Assembly: GCA_017529085.1 (NCBI GenBank)
Contig: JAFXOC010000647.1
Location: 1-6,091 of the forward strand
Direction of reading: 5' to 3'
DNA from: Selenomonadaceae bacterium
Lineage (GTDB): Bacteria > Bacillota > Negativicutes > Selenomonadales > Selenomonadaceae
DNA length: 6,091 nt
Numbering within the stretch: the first letter of the stretch is position 1; every line of letters begins with the position of its first letter. This document shows, piece by piece, positions 1-6,007 of this stretch. The position numbers and the translations under genes were made by a program. Below the pieces are notes generated by a model. It searched no databases, was not told where the DNA came from, and was given only the letters and a program-made list of their open reading frames with translations.

Positions 1-457
1 CTTTAAGGTCAAGAGGTGACTTGTTATGCCAAAACTCTTTGTTGAGACTGACATATTCCGGCAGATTCTTTTCTTTGCCGCAATATATGACGGAACAGTT
101 AAGCATAGGCAGTTTCTGCGCGGCGGTTGAATAAAGGTCAATATCGCGGCGTTTGTCGATATATTCCTGATAAGTGGTGGCGGCGTAAAGAAACAGTCTG
201 AAAACTATGTTTAGCGACCAAGTGCTTTGCGACTCGCTACAAAAAATTAATTTGTTTTTCACAAGCGCGCCGAAGTCGTTATAAGGTCTGACTGTTAAAC
301 TATAATTTAAAGTCGTTAGCGTAATATCTTCAGGTTTGGCGTTTATATCGGGCGCAAGAATATTTACGAGTTCCGTATGATAACGCGGTATACGGAAAAG
401 ATCCGTAAAAACTGTATCTTTTGCCTTACGCTCGGCTTTATAGTTTGCGGTTGTCAA
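1..457 (-). CDS. Rpn-family PD-(D/E)XK nuclease / putative transposase, 3' end outside the window
   Basis: The reverse strand reads open from a TTG at 457-455 to the window edge, giving 152 residues with no stop. The protein has the hallmarks of the Rpn (recombination-promoting nuclease)/transposase_31-like group. These are an early DTVFTDLF block (residues 14-21), a YNDFGALV block with the likely catalytic Asp61, and an ESQSTWS block with Glu75 and Gln77 in place of the usual E-x-Q/K, followed by a TYQEYI helix (about 95-100). Known Rpn proteins are DNA endonucleases that promote RecA-independent recombination; activity here is inferred. The TTG start is supported by GGGAGGG seven bases upstream and by a promoter about 36 bp upstream of the start. 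The gene is divergent from the glycan operon and probably unrelated to it in function. The C-terminal part lies outside the window, so intactness cannot be judged. Confidence 0.85.
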   Translation of the reverse strand, partial: MTTANYKAERKAKDTVFTDLFRIPRYHTELVNILAPDINAKPEDITLTTLNYSLTVRPYNDFGALVKNKLIFCSESQSTWSLNIVFRLFLYAATTYQEYIDKRRDIDLYSTAAQKLPMLNCSVIYCGKEKNLPEYVSLNKEFWHNKSPLDLK

Positions 458-464
458 ATAATCG

Positions 465-471
465 CCCTCCC
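465..471 (-). promoter_or_regulatory. Ribosome binding site that fixes the TTG start of the Rpn-like gene
   Basis: On the minus strand GGGAGGG lies seven bases before the TTG at 457. No in-frame ATG is found near the start of the conserved domain, so this strong Shine-Dalgarno match is the main reason to accept the unusual start codon. Confidence 0.75.
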
Positions 472-482
472 TTTTGTTTTGA

Positions 483-509
483 TTTTACATTAATTATATC
501 ATTGTAAAA
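483..509. promoter_or_regulatory. Operator-like inverted repeat over the Rpn promoter
   Basis: TTTTACA (483-489) and TGTAAAA (503-509) form perfect 7-base arms around a 13-base spacer. The arm centres are 20 bp apart, about two helical turns, so a dimeric regulator could contact both on one DNA face. The repeat brackets the minus-strand -10 box (498-493) and the predicted transcription start near 486, a typical position for a repressor site. The regulator is unknown, and chance is possible in AT-rich DNA. Confidence 0.35.
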
Positions 510-521
510 CATGGGTTGCAA
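493..521 (-). promoter_or_regulatory. Sigma-70-type promoter of the Rpn-like gene
   Basis: Reading the minus strand, TTGCAA (521-516; 4 of 6 to the -35 consensus) is followed after exactly 17 bases by a perfect TATAAT (498-493). Transcription would begin near 486, leaving a leader of about 29 bases that contains the GGGAGGG ribosome binding site. TTGCAA is its own reverse complement, but no good -10 box lies at the right distance on the plus strand, so the promoter is assigned to the minus strand only. Confidence 0.65.
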
Positions 522-575
522 GGCGTTATTTTTTAAACAAAGTTAAAATCGAATTTTTAAGAGTAGGAGGTCAAT

Positions 576-602
576 TTGAACAAAAAGGAACGAAGAATAT
601 AA
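576..602 (+). CDS. Possible 8-codon leader ORF or gene remnant behind a strong ribosome binding site
   Basis: A perfect AGGAGG at 565-570 lies five bases before TTG AAC AAA AAG GAA CGA AGA ATA TAA, which would encode MNKKERRI. The same frame continues past the TAA as 17 further sense codons to a TGA at 654-656, and then enters the ATG of the next gene at 660. This could be a leader peptide, a degraded end of an older gene, or chance. The TTGAAC also works as a -35 box, so coding is not secure. Confidence 0.18.
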   Translation: MNKKERRI

Positions 603-603
603 A
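576..603 (+). promoter_or_regulatory. Candidate promoter of the four-gene operon
   Basis: TTGAAC (576-581; 4 of 6 to the -35 consensus), a 16-base spacer and TATAAA (598-603; 5 of 6 to the -10 consensus) face the operon. Transcription would start near 610, leaving about 50 bases of leader before the ATG at 660. It is weaker than the minus-strand promoter. An alternative -10-like TAAAAT at 544-549 has no convincing -35 partner. The same bases can also be read as the start of a leader ORF. Confidence 0.3.
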
Positions 604-659
604 AATTTACCACATTGGTTGAGATTTTAAAAAATGTTTATTGGGGAGTGCTATGATTT

Positions 660-2024
660 ATGCAGTACATAATTTTCGGCGCGGGACAAACCGGAACAAA
701 CGCTATGCGGTTTTTAGGCTATTGGCGTGTTGCTTGTTTTGCTGATAATGCTCCACATGAACCTATTGATGATAAGGAAGTCGTAGCATACGATAATATG
801 CTTCAAATGATTAACGATGGAGATTATATAGTCGTTGTTGCGTCAGCTAGGTACAACGCTGAAATGGTTGCGCAGTTAAAGGCTGACGGTGTTGTTCGGT
901 ATTTTGTGTTTCATGATGCGGCGCCTGTGGAAATGTTTCAAGTTTATCCCGGATATTCGCTTCACCGACAATATATTTTTATTCCTTTTGTTAAAGCTAT
1001 ATCTTTGCTTGAAATTAGCAAATATAAAAAGATTGGTATATATGGCGATAACTTTTTCTTACCATATTTGATTTCGGAAATAGCTTTTCAAAATGATATA
1101 AACAATATTGTTTGCGCAATACCTTCGGAATTTTATGCTAACACAAATTTTCTCGGTATACCGATTGCCAAATTAAATGATGCGTTAAATAAGGTTGATT
1201 GCATTATTGTAAATAAGAGAAGAGAAGAAATATGCGATGAAGATGCTTTGATTTTGGAAGAATGTCATAAATGCGATATCCTTTATTTATACAATTTGGA
1301 GCCGTATATTCCGGAATTTTACCATCCCGAATTGATTAAGTATAAAGATATACATAAAGGACAAAGGTGTTTTTTAGTCGGTAACGGTCCAAGTATGAGA
1401 ATCGAAGATTTGAATACGCTTTATGAGCATGGGGAAATTTGTTTCGGTTTTAATAAAATATATCGCATTTATGACAAAACGAAATGGAGAGCAAATTATC
1501 TTGGAATTGCAGATTACCTTATGATGGAAAATTGTCGTCATGAACTCGCTAAAGTTCATGGCGAGATAATTGTAGCTGATGAATATCATCATACAACGGA
1601 GGTTCATTTTCCTTTTGTTCAATACGTTCATTTGATTTCGGAACGATACAACAATAATCATCCCGGATTTACAGACGATATATGCAAAGGAATTTTTTGG
1701 GGGAGTACGGTAACTTATGAACTTGGTATTCAACTGGCTGCATATATGGGGTTTACGGAGATTTTTCTAATTGGAGTCGATTGTACCGTTAGCGGAAATG
1801 TAACCGATAAAGGCAATCACTTTATAGACAACTATTTTTATGAAGACGAAAAAAAATCATGGGATATTAGAAAATCTTCAACGCCTGATTTGGTGCGCTT
1901 AATGAAAAAATCATTTGAAAAAGCTGAAATATATTCGCGTAAGCATGGATTTCGAATTTATAATGCGACTAGAGGGGGCGCATTGGAAGCGTTTGAAAGA
2001 GTTGATTTTGACAAACTTTTTTAA
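660..2024 (+). CDS. DUF115 / MptE-like protein of surface-glycan loci, with N-terminal Rossmann-like modules
   Basis: 454 residues, no signal peptide or membrane segment, so probably cytoplasmic. Residues 1-90 look like a nucleotide-sugar or CoA-binding Rossmann module: IIFGAGQTG at 4-12, a FADN strand end at 27-30, then IVVVAS at 57-62. A second, weaker module follows (KKIGIYGDN, 123-131, to about 190). The C-terminal half is the DUF115/MptE-like domain: FLVGNGPS (238-245), FGFNKIYRI (262-270), an IADY segment (283-286), IFLIGVD (368-374), NHF (386-388) and the closing IYNATRGGALEAFERV (433-448). Relatives include the archaeal pterin diphosphokinase MptE and many unassigned proteins of LPS, capsule and flagellin-glycosylation loci. 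The GNGPS motif also recalls sialyltransferase-like enzymes, so transfer of an activated glycan unit is my inference; pterin synthesis is unlikely here. The ATG is forced by an in-frame TGA at 654-656; GGGGAG at 643-648 is its ribosome binding site, with a long 11-base spacing. It is the first gene of the operon, 25 bp before the next. Confidence 0.82.
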   Translation: MQYIIFGAGQTGTNAMRFLGYWRVACFADNAPHEPIDDKEVVAYDNMLQMINDGDYIVVVASARYNAEMVAQLKADGVVRYFVFHDAAPVEMFQVYPGYSLHRQYIFIPFVKAISLLEISKYKKIGIYGDNFFLPYLISEIAFQNDINNIVCAIPSEFYANTNFLGIPIAKLNDALNKVDCIIVNKRREEICDEDALILEECHKCDILYLYNLEPYIPEFYHPELIKYKDIHKGQRCFLVGNGPSMRIEDLNTLYEHGEICFGFNKIYRIYDKTKWRANYLGIADYLMMENCRHELAKVHGEIIVADEYHHTTEVHFPFVQYVHLISERYNNNHPGFTDDICKGIFWGSTVTYELGIQLAAYMGFTEIFLIGVDCTVSGNVTDKGNHFIDNYFYEDEKKSWDIRKSSTPDLVRLMKKSFEKAEIYSRKHGFRIYNATRGGALEAFERVDFDKLF

Positions 2025-2049
2025 AAGTTCATGAAGAGGAGCAAGTTAA

Positions 2050-3591
2050 ATGTCTATAGAATATATCGTAATTCAAGCAGGTGGCGAAGGGACTAGGTTA
2101 GGGTCGCTCACTAAGAATCGCCCGAAAGCGATAGTGCCGGTGAAAAACCGTCCCATAATATTTCATCTCTTTGAGAAATATCCCAAGGCAAAATATATAA
2201 TTATCGGTGATTACAAATATGAGGTATTGGAGCGCTATCTTCGTAATTTTTCGTCCGTCGATTACCTTTTGATAAAAGCCGAAGGCAAAGGCAACGCGGC
2301 GGGAGTAAAAAAGGCGCTGGATTTTTTGCCCGACGGCGTTCCTTTTATGCTGTTATGGTCAGATCTTCTACTGTCCTCCGAGTGGGAAACGCCGCAAAAT
2401 ATACGGGAATGTTATGTGGGGATTTTTAAGGATATTCTCTGCAGTTGGCGCATGGAAGGGGGAAAGTTAAAAAAGGAACCTTCGAATCGTAACGGTGTTG
2501 CGGGATGCTTTACATTCGAAAATAAAGAACGCCTTTACGATATCCCCGATAGCGGCAGTTTTACCTTTTATCTTGCAAACAGCGGTTTGACTCTTACTTC
2601 TATGGATATGAGAAACAGTCTTGAAGTGGGGACGCTTGAGGCGGTTAAGAAATTAGATCCGCCGGAAAATCGTTGCAGACCGTATAACCGCATGGAGTTT
2701 ATAGGCGATAAAGTGATAAAAACAGGGCTTACCGATGAAGCGATAAAACTTATTGAGAGAGAAACCAACTGGTACAAAAAGGTTTCCAATTATGGTTTTA
2801 AGGGTATACCCAAAATATATTCTTATTCGCCTCTTACGATGGAAACAATTGAAGGTGAAAACATTTTCCGCGCTAAACTAAACGATGAGCAAAAGAAGCG
2901 GACTATCGACAAACTGGTGGACGCTCTTGAAATTCTGCACGGTTACGAAAGCGCTGAACCCGACTATTTAGGTTTAGAGGAGGATTACTATACAAAAACT
3001 CTAAAACGTCTGCATAGCATAAGGGAGGTCATACCTTTTTCAAACGATCCGTACATTGTTATAAACAACAAACCTTGTCGCAACGTTCTTTGTTTTGAGG
3101 ATAAATTCGAAAAGAGCGCAAGGGAGCATTTGTTCAACGCAAAATTCGGTCCGATACACGGAGATTGCACCCTTACCAACACCATGATTGACAATGCCGG
3201 AAACATTTATTACATAGACGCAAGAGGTTATTTCGGCAAAAGGGAAATTTTCGGAGACATATATTATGATTGGGCGAAGTTGTACTATTCAATTAACGGT
3301 AAATTTGACAATTTTAATGTCAAAGCGTTTGAATTGTCGATAAAAGATAACGAGGTCCAATTTAAGATTTGCGACAATGGTTGGTCGCATCTTACGGAGT
3401 ATTTCTTATCCAAGATAAAGTATTGCAACCTCTCAAAGATTAAGCTGATACATTCGATAATATGGATGTCTTTGGCAAGCCATTGTTGGGAAGATTACGA
3501 CTCAATGTGTTTGGCGTTTTATAACGGAGTTTGGCTGTGGAACGATTGGATGGAACAATATGAAACAAATGGTAATGTCTGCTCTTTCTAA
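2050..3591 (+). CDS. Bifunctional nucleotidyltransferase - APH/choline-kinase-type phosphotransferase
   Basis: 513 residues in two enzyme domains. Residues 1 to about 200 are a GT-A-fold sugar-1-phosphate/choline-phosphate nucleotidyltransferase: GGEGTRL (11-17), PKAIVPV (25-31) with Lys26, and LLWSD (101-105) with a likely metal-binding Asp105. There is no C-terminal left-handed beta-helix. About residues 205-490 form a protein-kinase-like phosphotransferase: a KVIKTG strand (221-226) with probable ATP lysine Lys224, Glu238 in ERETNWY, the HGDCTLTN loop with catalytic Asp372 and Asn377, and YID (388-390) with the metal Asp390. Kinase and nucleotidyltransferase in one chain suggest phosphorylation and then NTP-dependent activation of one substrate, as LicA plus LicC do for choline in separate proteins, or as Fkp and HldE do in fusions. 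The substrate cannot be read from sequence. GAGGAG at 2036-2041, eight bases before the ATG, supports the start. The 3' end overlaps the HAD gene by 32 bases. Confidence 0.85.
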   Translation: MSIEYIVIQAGGEGTRLGSLTKNRPKAIVPVKNRPIIFHLFEKYPKAKYIIIGDYKYEVLERYLRNFSSVDYLLIKAEGKGNAAGVKKALDFLPDGVPFMLLWSDLLLSSEWETPQNIRECYVGIFKDILCSWRMEGGKLKKEPSNRNGVAGCFTFENKERLYDIPDSGSFTFYLANSGLTLTSMDMRNSLEVGTLEAVKKLDPPENRCRPYNRMEFIGDKVIKTGLTDEAIKLIERETNWYKKVSNYGFKGIPKIYSYSPLTMETIEGENIFRAKLNDEQKKRTIDKLVDALEILHGYESAEPDYLGLEEDYYTKTLKRLHSIREVIPFSNDPYIVINNKPCRNVLCFEDKFEKSAREHLFNAKFGPIHGDCTLTNTMIDNAGNIYYIDARGYFGKREIFGDIYYDWAKLYYSINGKFDNFNVKAFELSIKDNEVQFKICDNGWSHLTEYFLSKIKYCNLSKIKLIHSIIWMSLASHCWEDYDSMCLAFYNGVWLWNDWMEQYETNGNVCSF

Positions 3592-3934
3592 AACGTGGAT
3601 ATTTGATTTTGATGGCACATTGGTTAAACACAACGGTTACAAAGACGGAGCAGACGAATGGTTGCCCGGAGCAAAGGAGTTTTTGCTTGCCATTCCTAAA
3701 GACGATTACATAATGATATTAACGGCAAGGGAACCGGAGGCAAGGGAAGTGACCGAACAATTTTTAAAATCGCAAGGCGTACGCTATGACGATATAAAAT
3801 TCAATATGCCTATGGGGGAGAGAATTCTCTTTAACGACAGCAAGCCGTCGGGACTTAAAATGAGCTATGCAGTTGAGTGTGAACGAAATGCTGGGCTAAA
3901 CGATGTGCAAGTTGTGATTGACGATAATTTGTGA
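3560..3934 (+). CDS. Small HAD-superfamily phosphatase of polysaccharide loci
   Basis: 124 residues. Motif I is DFDGT (16-20), with nucleophile Asp16 and acid/base Asp18. Motif II is ILTAR (53-57), with Thr55. A GERILFNDSKPSGLK stretch (86-100) supplies Lys95 and Asp93 as the likely motif III/IV residues. No large cap domain fits in this length, so it resembles the compact cap-less phosphatases of capsule and LPS clusters such as the EcbF/BcbF and KdsC types. It probably removes a phosphate from a sugar or polyol intermediate made or used by the fused kinase-nucleotidyltransferase upstream; this is inferred from context. The start overlaps the upstream gene by 32 bases, and GGATGGA at 3548-3554 is a usable ribosome binding site. 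In-frame ATGs at 3569 and 3575 are alternatives and would leave the catalytic Asp close to the N-terminus, as is usual for HAD enzymes. It ends in VVIDDNL, with no sign of truncation. Confidence 0.8.
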   Translation: MKQMVMSALSKTWIFDFDGTLVKHNGYKDGADEWLPGAKEFLLAIPKDDYIMILTAREPEAREVTEQFLKSQGVRYDDIKFNMPMGERILFNDSKPSGLKMSYAVECERNAGLNDVQVVIDDNL

Positions 3935-3939
3935 AAGGA
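3935..3939 (+). promoter_or_regulatory. Ribosome binding site that decides the start of the radical SAM gene
   Basis: AAGGA ends nine bases before the ATG at 3949-3951. Upstream in-frame GTG (3931) and ATG (3940) lack a comparable site: the ATG at 3940 directly abuts this motif, and the GTG has only weak purines before it. The start at 3949 is therefore preferred, giving a 14-base gap after the HAD gene. Confidence 0.6.
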
Positions 3940-3948
3940 ATGTTAATT

Positions 3949-5601
3949 ATGAAATTGGATTTAATTAAAGAAAAAGAAATATACATTTATCCGATTGGCA
4001 AGTATCAGGAGGATTTTGAGTATATTTTTGATGAGTTAAATGTAATCGGTTACATAGCTGATCAACCGAATATAAGCGAGCATCACGGTAAACGAGCGTA
4101 TAATATGTCGGAATTTAAAACTCTGGCAAGCGAAAATAGTGTGATTATATTGTGTAGTGATAATATTGATGATAAAACAAAACTTTGTGCAGGTTTGGGA
4201 AATGAATTTAACGATTCGATTATACGAGCAGATGACCTTTTTGACATATTAGACGAGGAACAGGATATTAAATATTGGAGCAAAGGCAGAAGAGTTGCGT
4301 TTGTGTATGATGCGTCCATAGCCGCAAATTTCGGGGGGTTAGATTCGGCGTGGGATGCCGTTCTTGTGCTTCAAGAAATTCCGCCTGAAGAAAGAGAAAA
4401 AATAGAATCACAGAATATAAAAGTGTACATCGGTGAAGAAATAGAGGAGCTGATAAAGAGAAATTATTATTTTGTTATTTTTATGAATGAGTTTGAAAAA
4501 GGAGTGGCTTTTCTTGAAGAACACGGATTGGTTGTTCGTAACGATTTTATGGACGGCAAAGTTTTTAGCCACGTAAAAAACAGCGATATGTTGCGAGAAA
4601 CCATACGCGCCGTTCCCCATCAGCATCATGATTGTAGGTTGCCATTGTACAATGGTGTTATCTCGGCGAGCTTTTTCATTTATCCCTGTTGTCCTGCCGG
4701 GGTGCTTCCTAAGTGGATAGATTATCATAGATTATATTTCTTTTCGCCAACCGAAATGTGGAATTCAATATGGTTTAAAATCTTTAGATTATCGGTAATA
4801 AACAAGACATATTGTTTTTGCGATTATCATTTTTGCAATCGTATGATAAAAGACGCGGTAGAAACTGATACCAGATTAGAGAATCCTGTCACTTCTCCAA
4901 GACCTACGGATATTCAGTTGGAAATAGATTACACTTGCACCCTTCATTGTCCTTCATGTCGCGACGGTGTAAAAGCAGCTACTCCTTATAGGAAAAGAAT
5001 GCTGGATAAAATAGTTCCCGCAATAAAAAAGGAAGGCTTAATGGATGATTTGGTCTGGACAAGATTAGCCGGGTACGGCGATGTTTTTGCAAGCAAATAT
5101 TATCAGGAACTTCTCTATACCGACAAGAAAAGGAAGAATCTATTTTTAATCACAAACGGCGTTTTGTTTACGGAGGATAAATTTGAACCGCTTCCAAGCA
5201 TGTATGAAAAAATAGATATTTATATCTCTATTGACGCGGCTACATCCGAGACATACGCAAAAATGCGTCCCGGCGGAAATTGGGATAAATTAAACAAGAA
5301 TCTCAATATGCTTGCTGAGAAAAAAAGACAGGGTTTGATAAATTTTTTCAGAATACAATTTGTCGTCCAAATGGGCAATTACAAGGAGATACCAGCATTT
5401 GTCGCATTGGGGAAGCGTTTGGGAGTGTCTGACGTATATTTTAATAACATCAGAAATTGGGGATTCCCCGAGGAAGTTTATCAAAAGAAAAACATACTGA
5501 AAGATGATTTTTCGGTAAAAGAAGAGGTTTTGGAGTATATGCGCGCTAAAGAAGTTGTCGAATCCCCAAAAGGGTTTGTTGTTTTTGATTTTTGCAAGTA
5601 A
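3949..5601 (+). CDS. Radical SAM protein with an upstream SPASM-like cysteine cluster
   Basis: 550 residues. Residues 1 to about 110 are a degenerate Rossmann-like module (IYIYPIG, 11-17; NVIGYIAD, 31-38; SVIILCSDN, 64-72). About 111-220 is of unknown fold. Residues 240-297 carry a cysteine cluster, YPCCPA (Cys247, Cys248) and YCFC...C (Cys289, Cys291, Cys296), around a TEMWNS/IFRLSVINKTY segment, which resembles SPASM-type iron-sulfur regions. The radical SAM core follows: CTLHCPSC (Cys330, 334, 337) for the 4Fe-4S cluster, AGYGDVF (374-380), LITNG (400-404), and the strand ISIDAATSETYAKMRPGG (426-443). Radical SAM enzymes of this look occur in polysaccharide and peptide-modification loci. 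The reaction here is unknown; modification of the activated sugar or of a carrier-linked glycan is inferred. The protein stops soon after the barrel, in FDFCK, without a C-terminal SPASM domain. It is the last gene of the operon, convergent with the toxin gene. Confidence 0.85.
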   Translation: MKLDLIKEKEIYIYPIGKYQEDFEYIFDELNVIGYIADQPNISEHHGKRAYNMSEFKTLASENSVIILCSDNIDDKTKLCAGLGNEFNDSIIRADDLFDILDEEQDIKYWSKGRRVAFVYDASIAANFGGLDSAWDAVLVLQEIPPEEREKIESQNIKVYIGEEIEELIKRNYYFVIFMNEFEKGVAFLEEHGLVVRNDFMDGKVFSHVKNSDMLRETIRAVPHQHHDCRLPLYNGVISASFFIYPCCPAGVLPKWIDYHRLYFFSPTEMWNSIWFKIFRLSVINKTYCFCDYHFCNRMIKDAVETDTRLENPVTSPRPTDIQLEIDYTCTLHCPSCRDGVKAATPYRKRMLDKIVPAIKKEGLMDDLVWTRLAGYGDVFASKYYQELLYTDKKRKNLFLITNGVLFTEDKFEPLPSMYEKIDIYISIDAATSETYAKMRPGGNWDKLNKNLNMLAEKKRQGLINFFRIQFVVQMGNYKEIPAFVALGKRLGVSDVYFNNIRNWGFPEEVYQKKNILKDDFSVKEEVLEYMRAKEVVESPKGFVVFDFCK

Positions 5602-5624
5602 ATGATAGATATTTTAACGTAAGC

Positions 5625-5650
5625 AAAAAACCTCCCGCAGAAGCGAGAGG
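5625..5650 (-). terminator. Intrinsic terminator of the toxin-antitoxin operon
   Basis: On the minus strand CCTCTCGC (5650-5643), the loop TTCT and GCGGGAGG (5638-5631) form an 8-bp stem with one G-U pair, followed at once by six T (5630-5625). It starts 15 bases past the toxin stop codon. On the plus strand the stem has a C-A mismatch and is followed by purines, so it is not a good terminator for the radical SAM gene. Confidence 0.85.
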
Positions 5651-5655
5651 AGAGA

Positions 5656-5671
5656 GATTGAAAATTCAATC
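5656..5671. repeat. Short inverted repeat over the toxin stop codon
   Basis: GATTGAA (5656-5662) and TTCAATC (5665-5671) are perfect 7-base arms separated by two bases, covering the toxin stop codon (5668-5666). It lies directly before the terminator hairpin in the toxin mRNA. With such a short loop and AT-rich arms it may be chance. Confidence 0.25.
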
Positions 5672-6007
5672 CATGTTTTCATTAGAGTCTATGGTTTCCG
5701 TATCGTTAAAAAATATTTTCATAAAATCTCTATGTTTATAAAGAATACGAACTATGAACACATTTTCATTGTTTGTTCTGTAAAAGATGACGTAATTATG
5801 AGACTGAATGAAGCGATAGTCGGTTCTTGTATCTATCAGCGAATTTAGAGACGCGCCTCTTTTGGGAAATTTATCAAGGGATTTGATGCTATATAGGATG
5901 TCGGTTACAATAGTTTTTGCTGATGAAGGATTTTGAAGTTTTTCTTCGATGTGATTCTTGATTGATTCGAGATCCTCTAATGCGCGAGGCGATATATCAA
6001 TTCTCAT
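5666..6007 (-). CDS. RelE/ParE-family type II toxin
   Basis: 113 residues from the preferred start. The sequence has the plan of the RelE/ParE superfamily: strand MRIDISPRA (1-9), two helices (about 10-45) with the DLESIKNHI pattern, FPKRG (47-51), TDYRFI (62-67) with conserved Arg65, the strand NYVIFYR (70-76), and VRILYKHRDF (86-95) carrying the basic and aromatic residues expected at the active edge. RelE relatives cut mRNA on the ribosome and ParE relatives poison gyrase; sequence alone does not choose between them. The ATG at 6007-6005 overlaps the antitoxin stop as ATGA and has GGGA five bases upstream, which implies translational coupling. An in-frame ATG at 6022 would add five residues but lacks a clear ribosome binding site. 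The gene is intact and ends before a strong terminator, as expected for the second gene of an antitoxin-toxin operon. Confidence 0.85.
   Translation of the reverse strand: MRIDISPRALEDLESIKNHIEEKLQNPSSAKTIVTDILYSIKSLDKFPKRGASLNSLIDTRTDYRFIQSHNYVIFYRTNNENVFIVRILYKHRDFMKIFFNDTETIDSNENMD

Noticed and set aside
543..560. Imperfect inverted repeat TTAAAAT-CGA-ATTTTTAA before the AGGAGG
   Set aside because: The arms are pure A/T and need a bulged T to pair; this is expected by chance in such AT-rich DNA.
653..742. ORF from the ATG at 653, closer to the GGGGAG site than the ATG at 660
   Set aside because: It runs out of frame with the conserved Rossmann start and hits a stop within about 30 codons, with no recognisable protein.
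1374..1733. 119-codon minus-strand ORF inside the DUF115 gene, and similar antisense ORFs at 2568-2789, 2988-3206, 4083-4319 and 4408-4728
   Set aside because: They lie opposite well-supported coding regions, show no family motifs and read as low-complexity shadows.
5631..5650. The same hairpin as a terminator for the plus-strand operon
   Set aside because: On the plus strand the stem has a C-A mismatch and is followed by AGAGAGATTG rather than a T-run.
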